Origin: Pseudanabaena biceps
GTDB taxonomy: Bacteria > Cyanobacteriota > Cyanobacteriia > Pseudanabaenales > Pseudanabaenaceae
NCBI GenBank assembly: GCA_013361095.1
Contig: JAATWA010000001.1
Coordinates: forward strand, 1,962,501-2,026,500
Reading direction: 5' to 3'
Length of the DNA: 64,000 nucleotides
Shown: in pieces, positions 36,300 through 45,152 of the stretch
How positions within the stretch are numbered: position 1 is the first letter of the stretch
Layout of the letters: every line of letters starts with the position of its first letter
Notes under the pieces: generated by a model
What the model was told of the DNA's origin: nothing
The model's database searches: none
What the model saw: only the letters and a program-made list of their open reading frames with translations
Program-made: the position numbers and the translations under genes

Positions 36300-37205
36300 C
36301 TATGGATTACAATAATTGCAGTACATGGGATCAACAGTTTTAATTCCATTAGGAAATAACTCTTCCTGTTGAAACTGACAGCGATCGCATTGATACAAAT
36401 GAGCGCGAATAGATGGCGTTGGTAAGCCACAAAGCTGACAGGGTAAACCCTTTGTTTTTTTCACGACATCGAAATTCACAAAATTACAATTGGGACAGAG
36501 TTGTTGTAACTTCCGTACTAAATCTTCTGTAGCTTTAGCAATATTGTTCATGCGAGTCGGATTGAAAAGCGATCGCATATCTGTCTCAATGTGAATTTGT
36601 GGCTCTTGTTTTAGTAACGAATGGACAGCTTCTTTGAGCATATCTTCTGAAGTAATTCCTTTATAAATTGCCTCCTTTGCTGAAGTTGTGGCATTTGGCA
36701 TCAGCACGATCGCATGACTGGGAAAGCCAACTTTGAGCGCAAAATTGTAGGCTTGCTCGTAGCTAGAAATTTCTTGATGGCGAAAATTTGTATCAGTGGA
36801 GAGAAATTCGCCATAAACACTGAAGTTATGTTTTTGATCCAGCAAAAAGACAATTTCGCGATTGTAGGGAATACCTAGCATGGGATGCGGAAAAAAACTG
36901 CCTTCACTAGCGATCGCTAAATCCGCATCAATTATCTCTAAAGCTTTCTCAGCCTTGATTTTTGCAGTTTCAATTTGATTTGTAGGGCGATCAATATCGC
37001 GGGTAAATGTACCCAATAAGTCGCTATCAAAATTTTGAGGAACTGTGACTCGCGTTCCTAATGATGCTTGTAAAATAGGTGCGATCGCTAATTCCTTGCG
37101 ATGCATTGTCGCGATTACGGCAAGGCGATCGGCAAACTCGATCCGATGATTTTGTTCCCCTCTCCCACTGGGAGAGGGGCTAGGGGTGAGGGCATCACTC
37201 GTCAT
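36300..37205 (-). CDS. DUF6671-like zinc-ribbon protein
   Basis: Start taken at ATG 37205, 11 bases inside the nrtD end; 301 residues. The core ADRLAVIATMHRKELAIAPIL, GTFTRDIDRP and ADLAIASEGSFFPHPMLGIPYNREIVFLLD resembles the DUF6671 family from memory. The C-terminus has four CxxC pairs (CPNC, CQLC, CDRC, CNYC), two zinc ribbons. Function unknown. The first 18 residues (MTSDALTPSPSPSGRGEQ) are read through a copy of a G/C-rich repeat and are probably not functional. An ATG further inside (MHRKELAIAP) is the alternative start. It overlaps the nrt operon, so is probably co-expressed with it. Confidence 0.65.
   Translation of the reverse strand: MTSDALTPSPSPSGRGEQNHRIEFADRLAVIATMHRKELAIAPILQASLGTRVTVPQNFDSDLLGTFTRDIDRPTNQIETAKIKAEKALEIIDADLAIASEGSFFPHPMLGIPYNREIVFLLDQKHNFSVYGEFLSTDTNFRHQEISSYEQAYNFALKVGFPSHAIVLMPNATTSAKEAIYKGITSEDMLKEAVHSLLKQEPQIHIETDMRSLFNPTRMNNIAKATEDLVRKLQQLCPNCNFVNFDVVKKTKGLPCQLCGLPTPSIRAHLYQCDRCQFQQEELFPNGIKTVDPMYCNYCNP
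37156..37194. repeat. CCCCTCTCCC...GGGAGAGGGG dispersed repeat
   Basis: CCCCTCTCCC-ACT-GGGAGAGGGG followed by CTAGGGGTGAGGGC. The same repeat type occurs at 38078-38177 and 44953-45041, and it has entered the 5' part of the DUF6671-like gene. Confidence 0.85.
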
Positions 37206-38034
37206 GGGCAAAACGATTATAAAGAAAGTCTAGAGCCGTATTTCTCAAATCGTAGTATAGAGGATCTTCCATAATTTGAGCGCGATCGCGAGGACGAGGA
37301 AAAGGAATTCGCATAATTTCACCAATACTAGCGGCGGGTCCATTGGTCATCATCACTAGGCGATCGGCTAGGAATAAAGCCTCATCGATATCATGGGTAA
37401 TCATTAATACCGTGCAACGATGCTCTGTCCAGATTTGTAATAGTTCCTCTTGCAGTTCCTCTTTGGTAATTGCATCCAATGCGCCAAAGGGTTCATCGAG
37501 AATTAGTACTTCGGGTCGAATGGCTAAAGCTCTTGCAATGGAGACACGCTGTTTCATTCCACCTGAAATCTGAGTTGGCTTCTTCTCGGCAGCTTCGCTT
37601 AAACCGACCATCGCAAGGTGATGGCGGACGATATCATTTTTCTCGCTTTTCGAGAGGTTGGGATTAACTGAGTCCACGGCAAGCATGACATTTTCATAAA
37701 CCGTTAGCCACGGTAACAGGGCATAGCCTTGGAATACAACCATGCGATCGGGACCTGGTTTGGTAATCAGTTTGCCATTAACTAAAACTTCGCCGATAGA
37801 GGGCTTTGAGAAGCCGCCGACCATGTTTAAGAGCGTCGATTTGCCACAGCCAGAGTGACCGATCAGGCAAATAAATTCTCCTTCTTTGATATTAAGGTTT
37901 ACATCCTGAAGAACGACATATTCGCCGTTATTTGGTGTGGGATAGATTTTAGAAACATTTTCAATGCGAAGGAAAGATTCTTGAGGTGGAATTGTGGCGA
38001 TCTCGCTTTTGTAGTTAAGAGTTGTTTGGGTCAT
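37195..38034 (-). CDS. nrtD: Nitrate ABC transporter ATPase NrtD
   Basis: 279 residues: Walker A GHSGCGKST, Q-loop FQGYALLPW, signature ISGGMKQRVSIARAL, Walker B VLILDEPFGALD, switch THDIDEA. The C-terminal FPRPRDRAQIMEDPLYYDLR is typical of the NrtC/NrtD/CmpD group. It pairs with the ATPase half of NrtC to drive nitrate and nitrite import through NrtB. Last of the four core genes. Its end overlaps the DUF6671-like gene by 11 bases. Confidence 0.92.
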   Translation of the reverse strand: MTQTTLNYKSEIATIPPQESFLRIENVSKIYPTPNNGEYVVLQDVNLNIKEGEFICLIGHSGCGKSTLLNMVGGFSKPSIGEVLVNGKLITKPGPDRMVVFQGYALLPWLTVYENVMLAVDSVNPNLSKSEKNDIVRHHLAMVGLSEAAEKKPTQISGGMKQRVSIARALAIRPEVLILDEPFGALDAITKEELQEELLQIWTEHRCTVLMITHDIDEALFLADRLVMMTNGPAASIGEIMRIPFPRPRDRAQIMEDPLYYDLRNTALDFLYNRFAHDE

Positions 38035-38077
38035 GGTTTTCTGTAATGAATTTCTATGATTTGTGGAAGTAATCAGA

Positions 38078-38177
38078 CCCTCACCCCTAGCCCCTCTCCC
38101 AAAAGGGGAGAGGGGAACAAGATTAGATGTTTTCTAATTCCCCCTCTCCCTTAATGGGAGAGGGGGCTGGGGGGGTA
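38078..38177. repeat. Tandem CCCTCTCCC/GGGAGAGGG repeat units
   Basis: Two hairpin units, ACCCTCACCCCTAGCCCCTCTCCC/GGGGAGAGGGG and CCCTCTCCC-TTAAT-GGGAGAGGG, in the nrtC-nrtD spacer. Confidence 0.85.
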
Positions 38178-38183
38178 GGGAAA

Positions 38184-40181
38184 TTAAGCAACCATTCGCA
38201 TTGATTCCATCGCAATTTCTGCCATCGTGATATTGCGCTTGATTTCTAGCTGGTTGAGATAGGCGATTGGATCTTCAGCGTTAAAGGGAATGTCATCAAA
38301 TAGTTGAATCGCATTACGGCTATAGGTGATGTCAGTCAGACCTAGTTCACGCGCCGCCGTACTGAATACGCCCACACGACAGGTTTTCTCTAATACTTCT
38401 ACCCAGTTGCGAGGGAAGGGAAGATCACCCCAGCGTGCCATCTGGGTAATGTGCCAGAGATGTTCAGAACGGCTAGGACGATTGACACCAGAGCCATAAA
38501 ACTGATGGTGAGCAGGTTCGCGCATAGGGGAATCGATCGCACAGGTGACATCATCAGGGTTACCCAAGTGGATATAATTAACATTGGTGCTGACATAGGC
38601 GCGATGGGAGAGGATCTGGCGAATCTCTTCAGCATTATTGGGATCAGCACAATACATACAAGCTTCTAGAAGTGCCTTGACGAGAGCAATGTGCGTATTA
38701 GGATAGGCGTTTGCCCAATCTTCGCGAACGCCGAGAACCTTCCCAGGGTGACCATTCCAGATTTCTAAATCAGTTGCTACAGTGAAGCCGATATTTTCCA
38801 TCGCAGCGCGGAAGTTCCAAGGTTCACCAACACAGAATCCATCGATGCTGCCTGCTTTGAGGTCAACTACCATTTGGGCGGGAGGAATATTTTTTAATTC
38901 CACATCGCGATCGGGGTCGATGCCTCCAGCCGCTAGCCAGTAACGGAGCAGGAGATTGTGCATCGATGAGGGATGAACTACACCCATACGGTGCTGGCGA
39001 TCGCGGGTATTTTGCAACATCGCTTTAAAATCAGCGAGAGTATGCACACCATGATCATAAAAGCGGCGATCGAGGCTAATTGCATTACCATTACGGGTCA
39101 TGGTCAATGCTGTGACGATGGGCTTGCAAGCACCATTACCACCAAGCGTCATCCACATTGGTAAACCTGAAGGCATTTGCGCTGCATCGAGATAGCCACC
39201 CGAAATACCGTCAACAATACCGCGCCAACTGGTTTCACGCACAAGAGAAACTTCATCCAGTCCATGCTTCTCAAAAAAGCCTTTTTCCTTAGCCACAGCG
39301 ATCGGCGCACAGGCAGTTAAAGGAACAAAGCCAATCTCTAAATTGACCTTTTCCAAACCATGCCGAGCAACGGTGGCAACCTTACGCGCATTTAGTTTCT
39401 TAACGCGCTTTTGTTGATTTAAGAAATAGATAATTTCGCTACGAAGACTATAGTAACTAGGATGATTTACCGCTTCCATTCGTTGGCGAGGGCGAGGAAT
39501 ATCCACTTCCAAAATGCCGCCAATTTTCGAGGCGGGGCCATTGGTCAACATGACAATGCGATCGCTTAACAACACAGCCTCATCAACATCATGCGTGACC
39601 ATCACCGCCGTAATTTGATCTTCGTTACAAATCTGCATTAGTTTTTCTTGCAAATTGCCACGGGTCAGAGCATCTAAGGCTCCAAAAGGTTCATCCAACA
39701 ACAAGAGTTTAGGACGGACGGCTAAGGCACGCGCGATCGCAACTCTCTGACGCATTCCGCCTGATAACTGGGTGGGTGGTTTATTGATCGCATGGGCAAG
39801 CCCGACCATATTCACATAGCGCTCTACTAATTCATGGCGATCGCTTTTTGGCAAATGGGAAAGCACTTCATCAACGGCAAGCGCCACATTTTCGCGTACC
39901 GATAGCCAAGGCAAGAGCGAATAGTTTTGAAATACCACCATGCGATCGGGGCCGGGGCGAGATACACGCTCATCTTCGAGCATCACCACGCCGCCAGTGG
40001 GTAAGTCCAGCCCTGCGATCATATTCAGCAAAGTAGATTTGCCACAGCCAGAGTGACCAATGAGAGAGATAAATTCTCCTTTCTTTATTTGGAGGTCAAT
40101 TCCTTTAAGAGCAATGTATTCTTTACCTCCACCTAATGGGAAAGTTCTCTCTACTTGATCAACTAAAACAAAATCCTGCAT
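38184..40181 (-). CDS. nrtC: Nitrate ABC transporter NrtC (ATPase fused to NrtA-like domain)
   Basis: 665 residues. Residues 1-255 are an ABC ATPase (Walker A GHSGCGKST, signature LSGGMRQRVAIARAL, Walker B LLLLDEPFGALD). After a short linker, residues 280-650 form an NrtA-like solute-binding domain on the cytosolic side (GFVPLTACAPIAVAKEKGFFEKHGL, IDGFCVGEPWNF). In characterised NrtC this extra domain imposes inhibition of uptake by ammonium. No membrane helix. It is followed by nrtD after 149 bases containing the G/C-rich repeats. Confidence 0.93.
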   Translation of the reverse strand: MQDFVLVDQVERTFPLGGGKEYIALKGIDLQIKKGEFISLIGHSGCGKSTLLNMIAGLDLPTGGVVMLEDERVSRPGPDRMVVFQNYSLLPWLSVRENVALAVDEVLSHLPKSDRHELVERYVNMVGLAHAINKPPTQLSGGMRQRVAIARALAVRPKLLLLDEPFGALDALTRGNLQEKLMQICNEDQITAVMVTHDVDEAVLLSDRIVMLTNGPASKIGGILEVDIPRPRQRMEAVNHPSYYSLRSEIIYFLNQQKRVKKLNARKVATVARHGLEKVNLEIGFVPLTACAPIAVAKEKGFFEKHGLDEVSLVRETSWRGIVDGISGGYLDAAQMPSGLPMWMTLGGNGACKPIVTALTMTRNGNAISLDRRFYDHGVHTLADFKAMLQNTRDRQHRMGVVHPSSMHNLLLRYWLAAGGIDPDRDVELKNIPPAQMVVDLKAGSIDGFCVGEPWNFRAAMENIGFTVATDLEIWNGHPGKVLGVREDWANAYPNTHIALVKALLEACMYCADPNNAEEIRQILSHRAYVSTNVNYIHLGNPDDVTCAIDSPMREPAHHQFYGSGVNRPSRSEHLWHITQMARWGDLPFPRNWVEVLEKTCRVGVFSTAARELGLTDITYSRNAIQLFDDIPFNAEDPIAYLNQLEIKRNITMAEIAMESMRMVA

Positions 40182-40231
40182 TTTAAAATTCTCCTTTTAT
40201 GACCATCAAAATTTATAAAAAATTCGTAGGA

Positions 40232-40292
40232 GCAAAGCATTCCTGCCAGTATTCAAAATGTTTTCTAGGGTTTGAGAACAGGAATGCTTTGC
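40232..40292. repeat. Inverted repeat GCAAAGCATTCCTG
   Basis: 14-nt perfect arms (40232-40245, 40279-40292) around a 33-base loop, between nrtB and nrtC. Confidence 0.75.
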
Positions 40293-40335
40293 CCTTAACC
40301 TGCCGCAATCATAGGTTTCTGTAAACCAAAGCGAG

Positions 40336-40400
40336 GGTTGAGCATTTGCGAGACGATGTTTTGTAGTGCATTTGTTTAATTGGGGCGCAAATGCTCAACC
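40336..40400. repeat. Inverted repeat GGTTGAGCATTTGCG
   Basis: 15-nt perfect arms (40336-40350, 40386-40400) around a 35-base loop. The outer edge abuts the nrtB stop at 40402. Confidence 0.75.
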
Positions 40401-40401
40401 T

Positions 40402-41238
40402 CTACTTCTGTTCTTCAGGCAAAATCACGTTCTGAAGCCAGCTGATCGCACGGTCGAGTATCAAGCCCACAGCACCGATATAAACTAGAGCCAGAATAAC
40501 TTCGCCAACCTTATCGTTAGTGTAAGAATTCCAAATAAAGAAGCCGATACCGACAATACCAGACATGATGATTTCGGCGGCGATAATTGCGAGCCAAGCC
40601 AGCCCGATGGAAATGCGTAGTCCAGTAAAGATATAGGGAAGCGCAGAAGGAATCAAAATCTTAAAGAAATACTTTTGGCGTGAGAGTTGTAATACTCGTG
40701 AAACGTTGCGATAGTCTTGAGGGATTTGCTTAACGCCCACTGCGGTATTTAACAAGATTGGCCAAACTGAGGTGATGAAGATAACAAACAAGGCGGCTGG
40801 TTCATTTTGTCGGAGTGCGGCTAATGCGATCGGAACCCACGCTAGAGGTGGAACTGTGCGCAAAAATTGGAATAATGGATCGAGTGCCTTATCAATAACT
40901 GCATTAGTCCCAACTAAAATCCCCAAGCCAATACCGACAATGGCGGCGGCGGAATATCCCTTAGCCACGCGCTCAAAACTAGCAAGGGTTTGCCAGAAGA
41001 GTCCTTTGTCAGTGCCACCGCGATCGAAGAATGGATAGAGTAGTAAGTCACGAGTCGATTTTTCAGAAATAATATTTAAAGGGCTTGGTAGCTTCAATAA
41101 TCCGACACTAGAGAGCATTTGCCAGATGAGCAGAAATCCCACAATTCCCATGATTGGAAGTAGCCAATTTTGAGAATTTTTCTGCCATAACTGGGCGAAA
41201 AAATTTGATGAATTACGTTTACCAATACTTGCTGCCAT
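40402..41238 (-). CDS. nrtB: Nitrate ABC transporter permease NrtB
   Basis: 278 residues with about six membrane segments (LLPIMGIVGFLLIWQML, YSAAAIVGIGLGILVG, AALFVIFITSVWPILLNTAVG, LAWLAIIAAEIIMSGIVGIGFFIW). The EAA loop has GLAWLAIIAAE and YIFTGLRISIG. It forms the homodimeric inner-membrane channel for nitrate/nitrite. It follows the porin gene by 92 bases. Confidence 0.93.
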   Translation of the reverse strand: MAASIGKRNSSNFFAQLWQKNSQNWLLPIMGIVGFLLIWQMLSSVGLLKLPSPLNIISEKSTRDLLLYPFFDRGGTDKGLFWQTLASFERVAKGYSAAAIVGIGLGILVGTNAVIDKALDPLFQFLRTVPPLAWVPIALAALRQNEPAALFVIFITSVWPILLNTAVGVKQIPQDYRNVSRVLQLSRQKYFFKILIPSALPYIFTGLRISIGLAWLAIIAAEIIMSGIVGIGFFIWNSYTNDKVGEVILALVYIGAVGLILDRAISWLQNVILPEEQK

Positions 41239-41330
41239 AAACTTGTTACTCCTGAATGAATGAACTGGGATATTTGGATTAGAGCTATTAGCTAAAAACT
41301 AATAGCTCTTGTGGATGTATCAATTACTTT

Positions 41331-43118
41331 TTAGAATGTGAACGTGGTGCGAACTACACCAACAGTTGCCGTGGGCGCATTATTGATGCCTTCTGGATTA
41401 AATACAAAGAACACACCTGGGGTAACACTAATATTCTTGGAAACTTTAAAATTGAAGTAACCTTCCAAATGGTATGGAGTTGCCGTAAATCCAGTAGGAA
41501 TTGTGGCAAGCCCACCTACTGAACTCCGTGCCAGAGGTTGCCCAAAAATAAGCCCAGCCGTGTTGCCTTCTTTAAAGACATCGCTAAAATGGAATCCTGT
41601 CATCCAGCTAGTAAATGTAGTTGAAGCATTAACACCAGTGAGATTGGCAAAAATCCAAGCACCTAATACATTAAAGGCAACCTTGGGAGCAACTCGCCAC
41701 GTCAAAGTTGCACCTACAGAATTTAGCTTGATCGGGTCAGTTAATGATGTCCCTGCTCCAGCAATTGCACCAATATCGGCAGCAGCTAATCCAGTTCCTA
41801 AAATGTTGATCTGGTGATAGCTGTTGGCATAGTTGAGTCCAATATCAAGAGTTGATGTTGGCTTGAGAGTCAGTTGTGCTGAGGCAATTGTGCTGCCACC
41901 AAAGAAACCTGCACCAAGCAAAGTACTAGGGCTGTTAGCCGCGATCGCAGGGTTAACACTTCCATATAAAGCTCGAAGGTCAACTTTATCGGAAATAGTC
42001 CAGATGAAACCAACGGCAGCAGCTAGCCCCGTACCAGATGTACCTCCAGATACACGGGTTGCAGCATTTAACCCTTGACCAAAACGGGAGATAGAGCCTT
42101 GACCTTCACTGGCAAAAGGACTGATCGCTGGGAAAGCATCGGAAACTTCCGCACTAGAACCTGCAAACAGCGTCAGCTTATCAGCAACAGGGAAAATGTA
42201 GAGTAACTTGTAAAGGTTGACCGAGTTTGCGGCTGCCGTATTGGAGTTAGATGGATTGAAATTGAGGAATTGATTCTCAAATCCCAATCGCACATTACTA
42301 GAACTGCCAAGAGGATCGGCATAACCTAAAGGTGCAGCTAGACTATTGATATTTGTAGCTTGCAATCCCGTAATCAATAAGTCCTTACCAGAAAAACTGG
42401 TCAATAAATTCAGTCGTACACGGTTATTAAAAACAATGTTAGTGTTTGTGCCACCGTTGTTAGGATTTGCTCCTGTTGCGCCCGACACGCTGAAAATTGC
42501 TTCGCCACTCAGTTTGGTTGTCGTGGAGAATTGTTGCGCTTCCAACTTGGTAGTTTTCGCATCAAGGGCATCAACTCGACCGCGCAGGGTTGCAAGTTCG
42601 GCGGCAAATTCCTCCTGTAGCTTTTGTAAAGTGGCAAGATCTTCTTTGCCAACTTTGTCTGCAAGTCCTGCGGAGATAATTTCATTGATCTTGTCAAGAC
42701 AAGCATTTAAGCCAGCCGCAAACTCATAGCGCGAGGTAGCCTGTTTGCCACGAAATGTGCTATCAGGATATCCTGCAATACAACCGTAGCGCTCAACGAG
42801 AGACTGCAAAGCTGTAAAAGCCCAATCAGTGGGGCGAACATCAGATAACTGTGAAACAGAAGTAACATTCTGAGCAGTTGTTCTAGTATCAATCGTGTCA
42901 CGTCTAATTTCGGCACTCAATTGAGAAACTTCAGAATTAGCAGGTTTATTGCTACTAGAAGATGATGGAATTGAACTTTCTGTGAGGACAAGATTTTTTG
43001 AATCAACAAGAATTTTTGGTTCTGATTTTGGTTCGGCAGAAGCAGCGATCGCACCATAAGATAGTTGCAACCCCAACACAATTAAGCCTAACTTGGCAAT
43101 AGGATAAATTTCTTTCAT
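41331..43118 (-). CDS. SLH-domain OprB-type porin inside the nrt operon
   Basis: 595 residues: signal peptide (MKEIYPIAKLGLIVLGLQLSYGAIAASA), a low-complexity Ser/Asn segment, one SLH domain and coiled-coil stalk almost identical in protein to those of the porin at 25129, and a different C-terminal beta-barrel ending TVGVVRTTFTF. It sits between nrtA and nrtB on the same strand, so it is very probably expressed with them. It may be the outer-membrane channel that brings nitrate into the periplasm. The ion preference cannot be read from the sequence. Confidence 0.9.
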   Translation of the reverse strand: MKEIYPIAKLGLIVLGLQLSYGAIAASAEPKSEPKILVDSKNLVLTESSIPSSSSSNKPANSEVSQLSAEIRRDTIDTRTTAQNVTSVSQLSDVRPTDWAFTALQSLVERYGCIAGYPDSTFRGKQATSRYEFAAGLNACLDKINEIISAGLADKVGKEDLATLQKLQEEFAAELATLRGRVDALDAKTTKLEAQQFSTTTKLSGEAIFSVSGATGANPNNGGTNTNIVFNNRVRLNLLTSFSGKDLLITGLQATNINSLAAPLGYADPLGSSSNVRLGFENQFLNFNPSNSNTAAANSVNLYKLLYIFPVADKLTLFAGSSAEVSDAFPAISPFASEGQGSISRFGQGLNAATRVSGGTSGTGLAAAVGFIWTISDKVDLRALYGSVNPAIAANSPSTLLGAGFFGGSTIASAQLTLKPTSTLDIGLNYANSYHQINILGTGLAAADIGAIAGAGTSLTDPIKLNSVGATLTWRVAPKVAFNVLGAWIFANLTGVNASTTFTSWMTGFHFSDVFKEGNTAGLIFGQPLARSSVGGLATIPTGFTATPYHLEGYFNFKVSKNISVTPGVFFVFNPEGINNAPTATVGVVRTTFTF

Positions 43119-43186
43119 TTAATATTCCTCACACATTATTCTTATAGATTGTTTTGTTGTTTGGGCTTACGAAAAAGAACATTATG

Positions 43187-43212
43187 TAGGGGCAATTCAT
43201 GAATTGCCCCTA
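43187..43212. repeat. Fully self-complementary TAGGGGCAATTC palindrome
   Basis: 26-bp perfect palindrome without loop in the nrtA-porin spacer. On the minus strand it could act as an mRNA stem between the two cistrons. Confidence 0.75.
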
Positions 43213-43254
43213 AGGTGAAATAAGGATTTCAAGTTGATTTTGTGTAAATCTTAA

Positions 43255-44604
43255 TTACGCTTTCTTGATCTTCAAACTATCTAGATAAGCCTGTGGATTT
43301 TCAGGATCGAACTTAATCCCATCGAAGAATTCTTCAATACCGCGAGAGGTGCTAGTGGGGATATCAGAGGCTGGGATACCTGCTTCTTTAGCCGCTTCAC
43401 GCCAGAGATCTTCGCGATTGACTTTTTTGATCAAGTCCTTAGCTGTGGCTAAAGAAGATTTGGGTAAGAATCCCCAACGGACACTCTCAGTCAAGAACCA
43501 GAGATCATGGCTTTGATAGGGGTAGGAAACACTTCCCTTGGCATCTTTCCAATATAGGGATGCAAGGCTCTTGTCATCAATGACCCGACCATCACCCATG
43601 TCATATTTGCCCATCATTGGCGCTTCAAGAACATCAACAGGCACATCAAAATAATTTCTACTCGATACAATCTGCACCATTTCCTTACGATTCTCGAAGT
43701 TGTCGCACCATTGTTGGGCTTCCATAATCGCTTTCAGCATTGCCTTAGTTGCCTTGGGATTTTTGTCTACCCAATCCGATCGCATGGCAAGATATTCCTC
43801 AGGATGTGCTTTCCACATTTCGGCAGTCAGCATAGAAAGGAAACCAACCTTCTCTTTGACGATACGGTACGGCCAAGGGTCGCCAGTACTAAAGGCATCC
43901 ATTGTGCCAGTTTTCATGTTGGCAACGGTTTGGGCGCTTGGCACTGTCAACAACTCTGTGTCAACATCTGGATCGATGCCATTAGCGGCCAGCCAGTAGC
44001 GAATCCAAAATTCTTGATTGGCTTTAGGGAAGGTATAGGCAGCTTTAAATTTACTTCCTTCGGACTTCATTTTGTCAAATGCAGCCTTAGCATTGTCAAT
44101 TTTTAGACCCATACCAGTGCCTTTATGCTTGCCAGAAATCGCGATCGCATTGCCTTGAGTATTCAATTGCAAAAGCACATACATGGGAATTTTCTGATTG
44201 TCAGTAATGATTCCTTCAGAAATTAAATAGGGCATGGGCATTTGCCACTGACCACCATCGATACCACCTGCCGATGAGCCAATTTTGACGTTATCTCTAG
44301 CGGCTCCCCAGTTGGCTTGTTTGGAAATATCGACATCAGTCATGCCATATTTCGCAAAAAATCCCTTCTCTTTAGCAATAACTAATGGAGCAGCCTCGAC
44401 AATTGGTAAGTAACCGAGCTTCACTTTTGTCGTTTCAGGAACTTGTTCAGGTGAAATATTTGCTTTTGCAGCCGTTGCTGTAGTAGTAGTTGGCTTGTCT
44501 TCAGGTGGATTACCACATGCTTTAAGCAGTAATGAGCCTAGAGCTGTTGCCCCTGCTGTAGCAATAAAGCGCCGCCGTGAAATATTGTTATCGAAATTAG
44601 ACAT
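43255..44604 (-). CDS. nrtA: Nitrate/nitrite-binding lipoprotein NrtA
   Basis: 449 residues. Twin-arginine-like RRRFIATAG start and lipobox LLLKAC (Cys about residue 30), then a Thr/Ala tether. The body carries [40 protein letters not shown] and [12 protein letters not shown]. The last two distinguish NrtA from bicarbonate-binding CmpA (which has different residues at these points from memory). [22 protein letters not shown] closes the domain. It captures nitrate in the periplasm. First gene of the operon. Confidence 0.92.
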   Translation of the reverse strand: MSNFDNNISRRRFIATAGATALGSLLLKACGNPPEDKPTTTTATAAKANISPEQVPETTKVKLGYLPIVEAAPLVIAKEKGFFAKYGMTDVDISKQANWGAARDNVKIGSSAGGIDGGQWQMPMPYLISEGIITDNQKIPMYVLLQLNTQGNAIAISGKHKGTGMGLKIDNAKAAFDKMKSEGSKFKAAYTFPKANQEFWIRYWLAANGIDPDVDTELLTVPSAQTVANMKTGTMDAFSTGDPWPYRIVKEKVGFLSMLTAEMWKAHPEEYLAMRSDWVDKNPKATKAMLKAIMEAQQWCDNFENRKEMVQIVSSRNYFDVPVDVLEAPMMGKYDMGDGRVIDDKSLASLYWKDAKGSVSYPYQSHDLWFLTESVRWGFLPKSSLATAKDLIKKVNREDLWREAAKEAGIPASDIPTSTSRGIEEFFDGIKFDPENPQAYLDSLKIKKA

Positions 44605-44760
44605 AATTTTTCTCCTTATTTTGTTCCTTTAATGGAAGTTAGAAAAAGTGATTAATTTTTTAAGGGGTTATAAATTCAGCGCAAAGCGAAGCTGCGATCG
44701 CCCTTAGTTAAATTGCAGATTGCAAATTCAAAGAGAATCTCAACTCATCCAGATTAAAAA

Positions 44761-44783
44761 GCTAAGTCATCTCATGACTTAGC
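44761..44783 (-). promoter_or_regulatory. Leader hairpin upstream of nrtA
   Basis: GCTAAGTCAT-CTC-ATGACTTAGC (10-nt arms 44761-44770, 44774-44783). Reading towards nrtA the stem is followed by TTTTTAAT, so a leader attenuator or intrinsic terminator is possible. Confidence 0.5.
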
Positions 44784-44952
44784 GAAAAAAACTTGAGAAC
44801 TATTGATTTGTTACTATTGGTATCTTAGAGTTAAACTTTAATAGAGTAAAGTCTATTATTCTTATATATTGTATAGAAAAAAGTCTATGTATTTAATTGC
44901 AGTATTTATACAGCGATCGCTAAGTGTTAGGACTTACGCAGAAATTGATTAA

Positions 44953-45041
44953 GCCCTCACCCCTAGCCCCTCTCCCGCAGGCGAGGGGAATAAGAAAAAG
45001 TTAGTTAGAATCTTGCGCCCCTTCTCCCGCGGGAGAAGGGG
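44953..45041. repeat. CCCTCACCCCTAGCCCC / CCCCTTCTCCC repeats
   Basis: Two units of the dispersed G/C-rich repeat, the second being a 24-bp loop-free palindrome (45018-45041). Confidence 0.85.
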
Positions 45042-45086
45042 TTGGGGGATGAGGGGAGATTTCACTTCGCGATCGCTAAGTGTATT

Positions 45087-45139
45087 AAAACAAAGAACCG
45101 AGGGGTGGCGCACTGCGCCACCCCTCGGTTCTTTGTTTT
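45087..45139. repeat. Long perfect palindrome, AACCGAGGGGTGGCGCA
   Basis: 26-nt arms (45087-45112, 45114-45139) around one base, 14 bases beyond the GST stop. TCGCTAAGTGTA precedes it. Confidence 0.93.
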
Positions 45140-45152
45140 TGATCCTACTTGC

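Larger units (their letters stand above)
44605..45152. other. 548-base gap upstream of nrtA
   Basis: It contains the hairpin at 44761, the nrtA promoter region (AT-rich 44800-44900 with ACTTTA-N6-TAAAGT inverted repeat), G/C-rich repeat units, and the palindrome at 45087. I looked for an NtcA site (GTA-N8-TAC) and did not find an exact one. Confidence 0.6.

Noticed and set aside
42346-42729. Plus-strand frame opposite the SLH-stalk of the nitrate-operon porin
   Set aside because: An open antisense frame caused by codon composition; no RBS, no homologue recognised.
43255-44604. Bicarbonate-binding CmpA instead of NrtA
   Set aside because: [12 protein letters not shown] and [12 protein letters not shown] match NrtA from memory; CmpA differs at these points.
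44800-44940. NtcA-binding site for nrtA
   Set aside because: I looked for GTA-N8-TAC with a -10 box on the minus strand and found no exact match; regulation by NtcA is expected from family knowledge but not shown.
37156-45041. CCCTCTCCC repeats as a CRISPR array
   Set aside because: Units are not evenly spaced, spacers are not unique and of equal length, and no cas gene is nearby.
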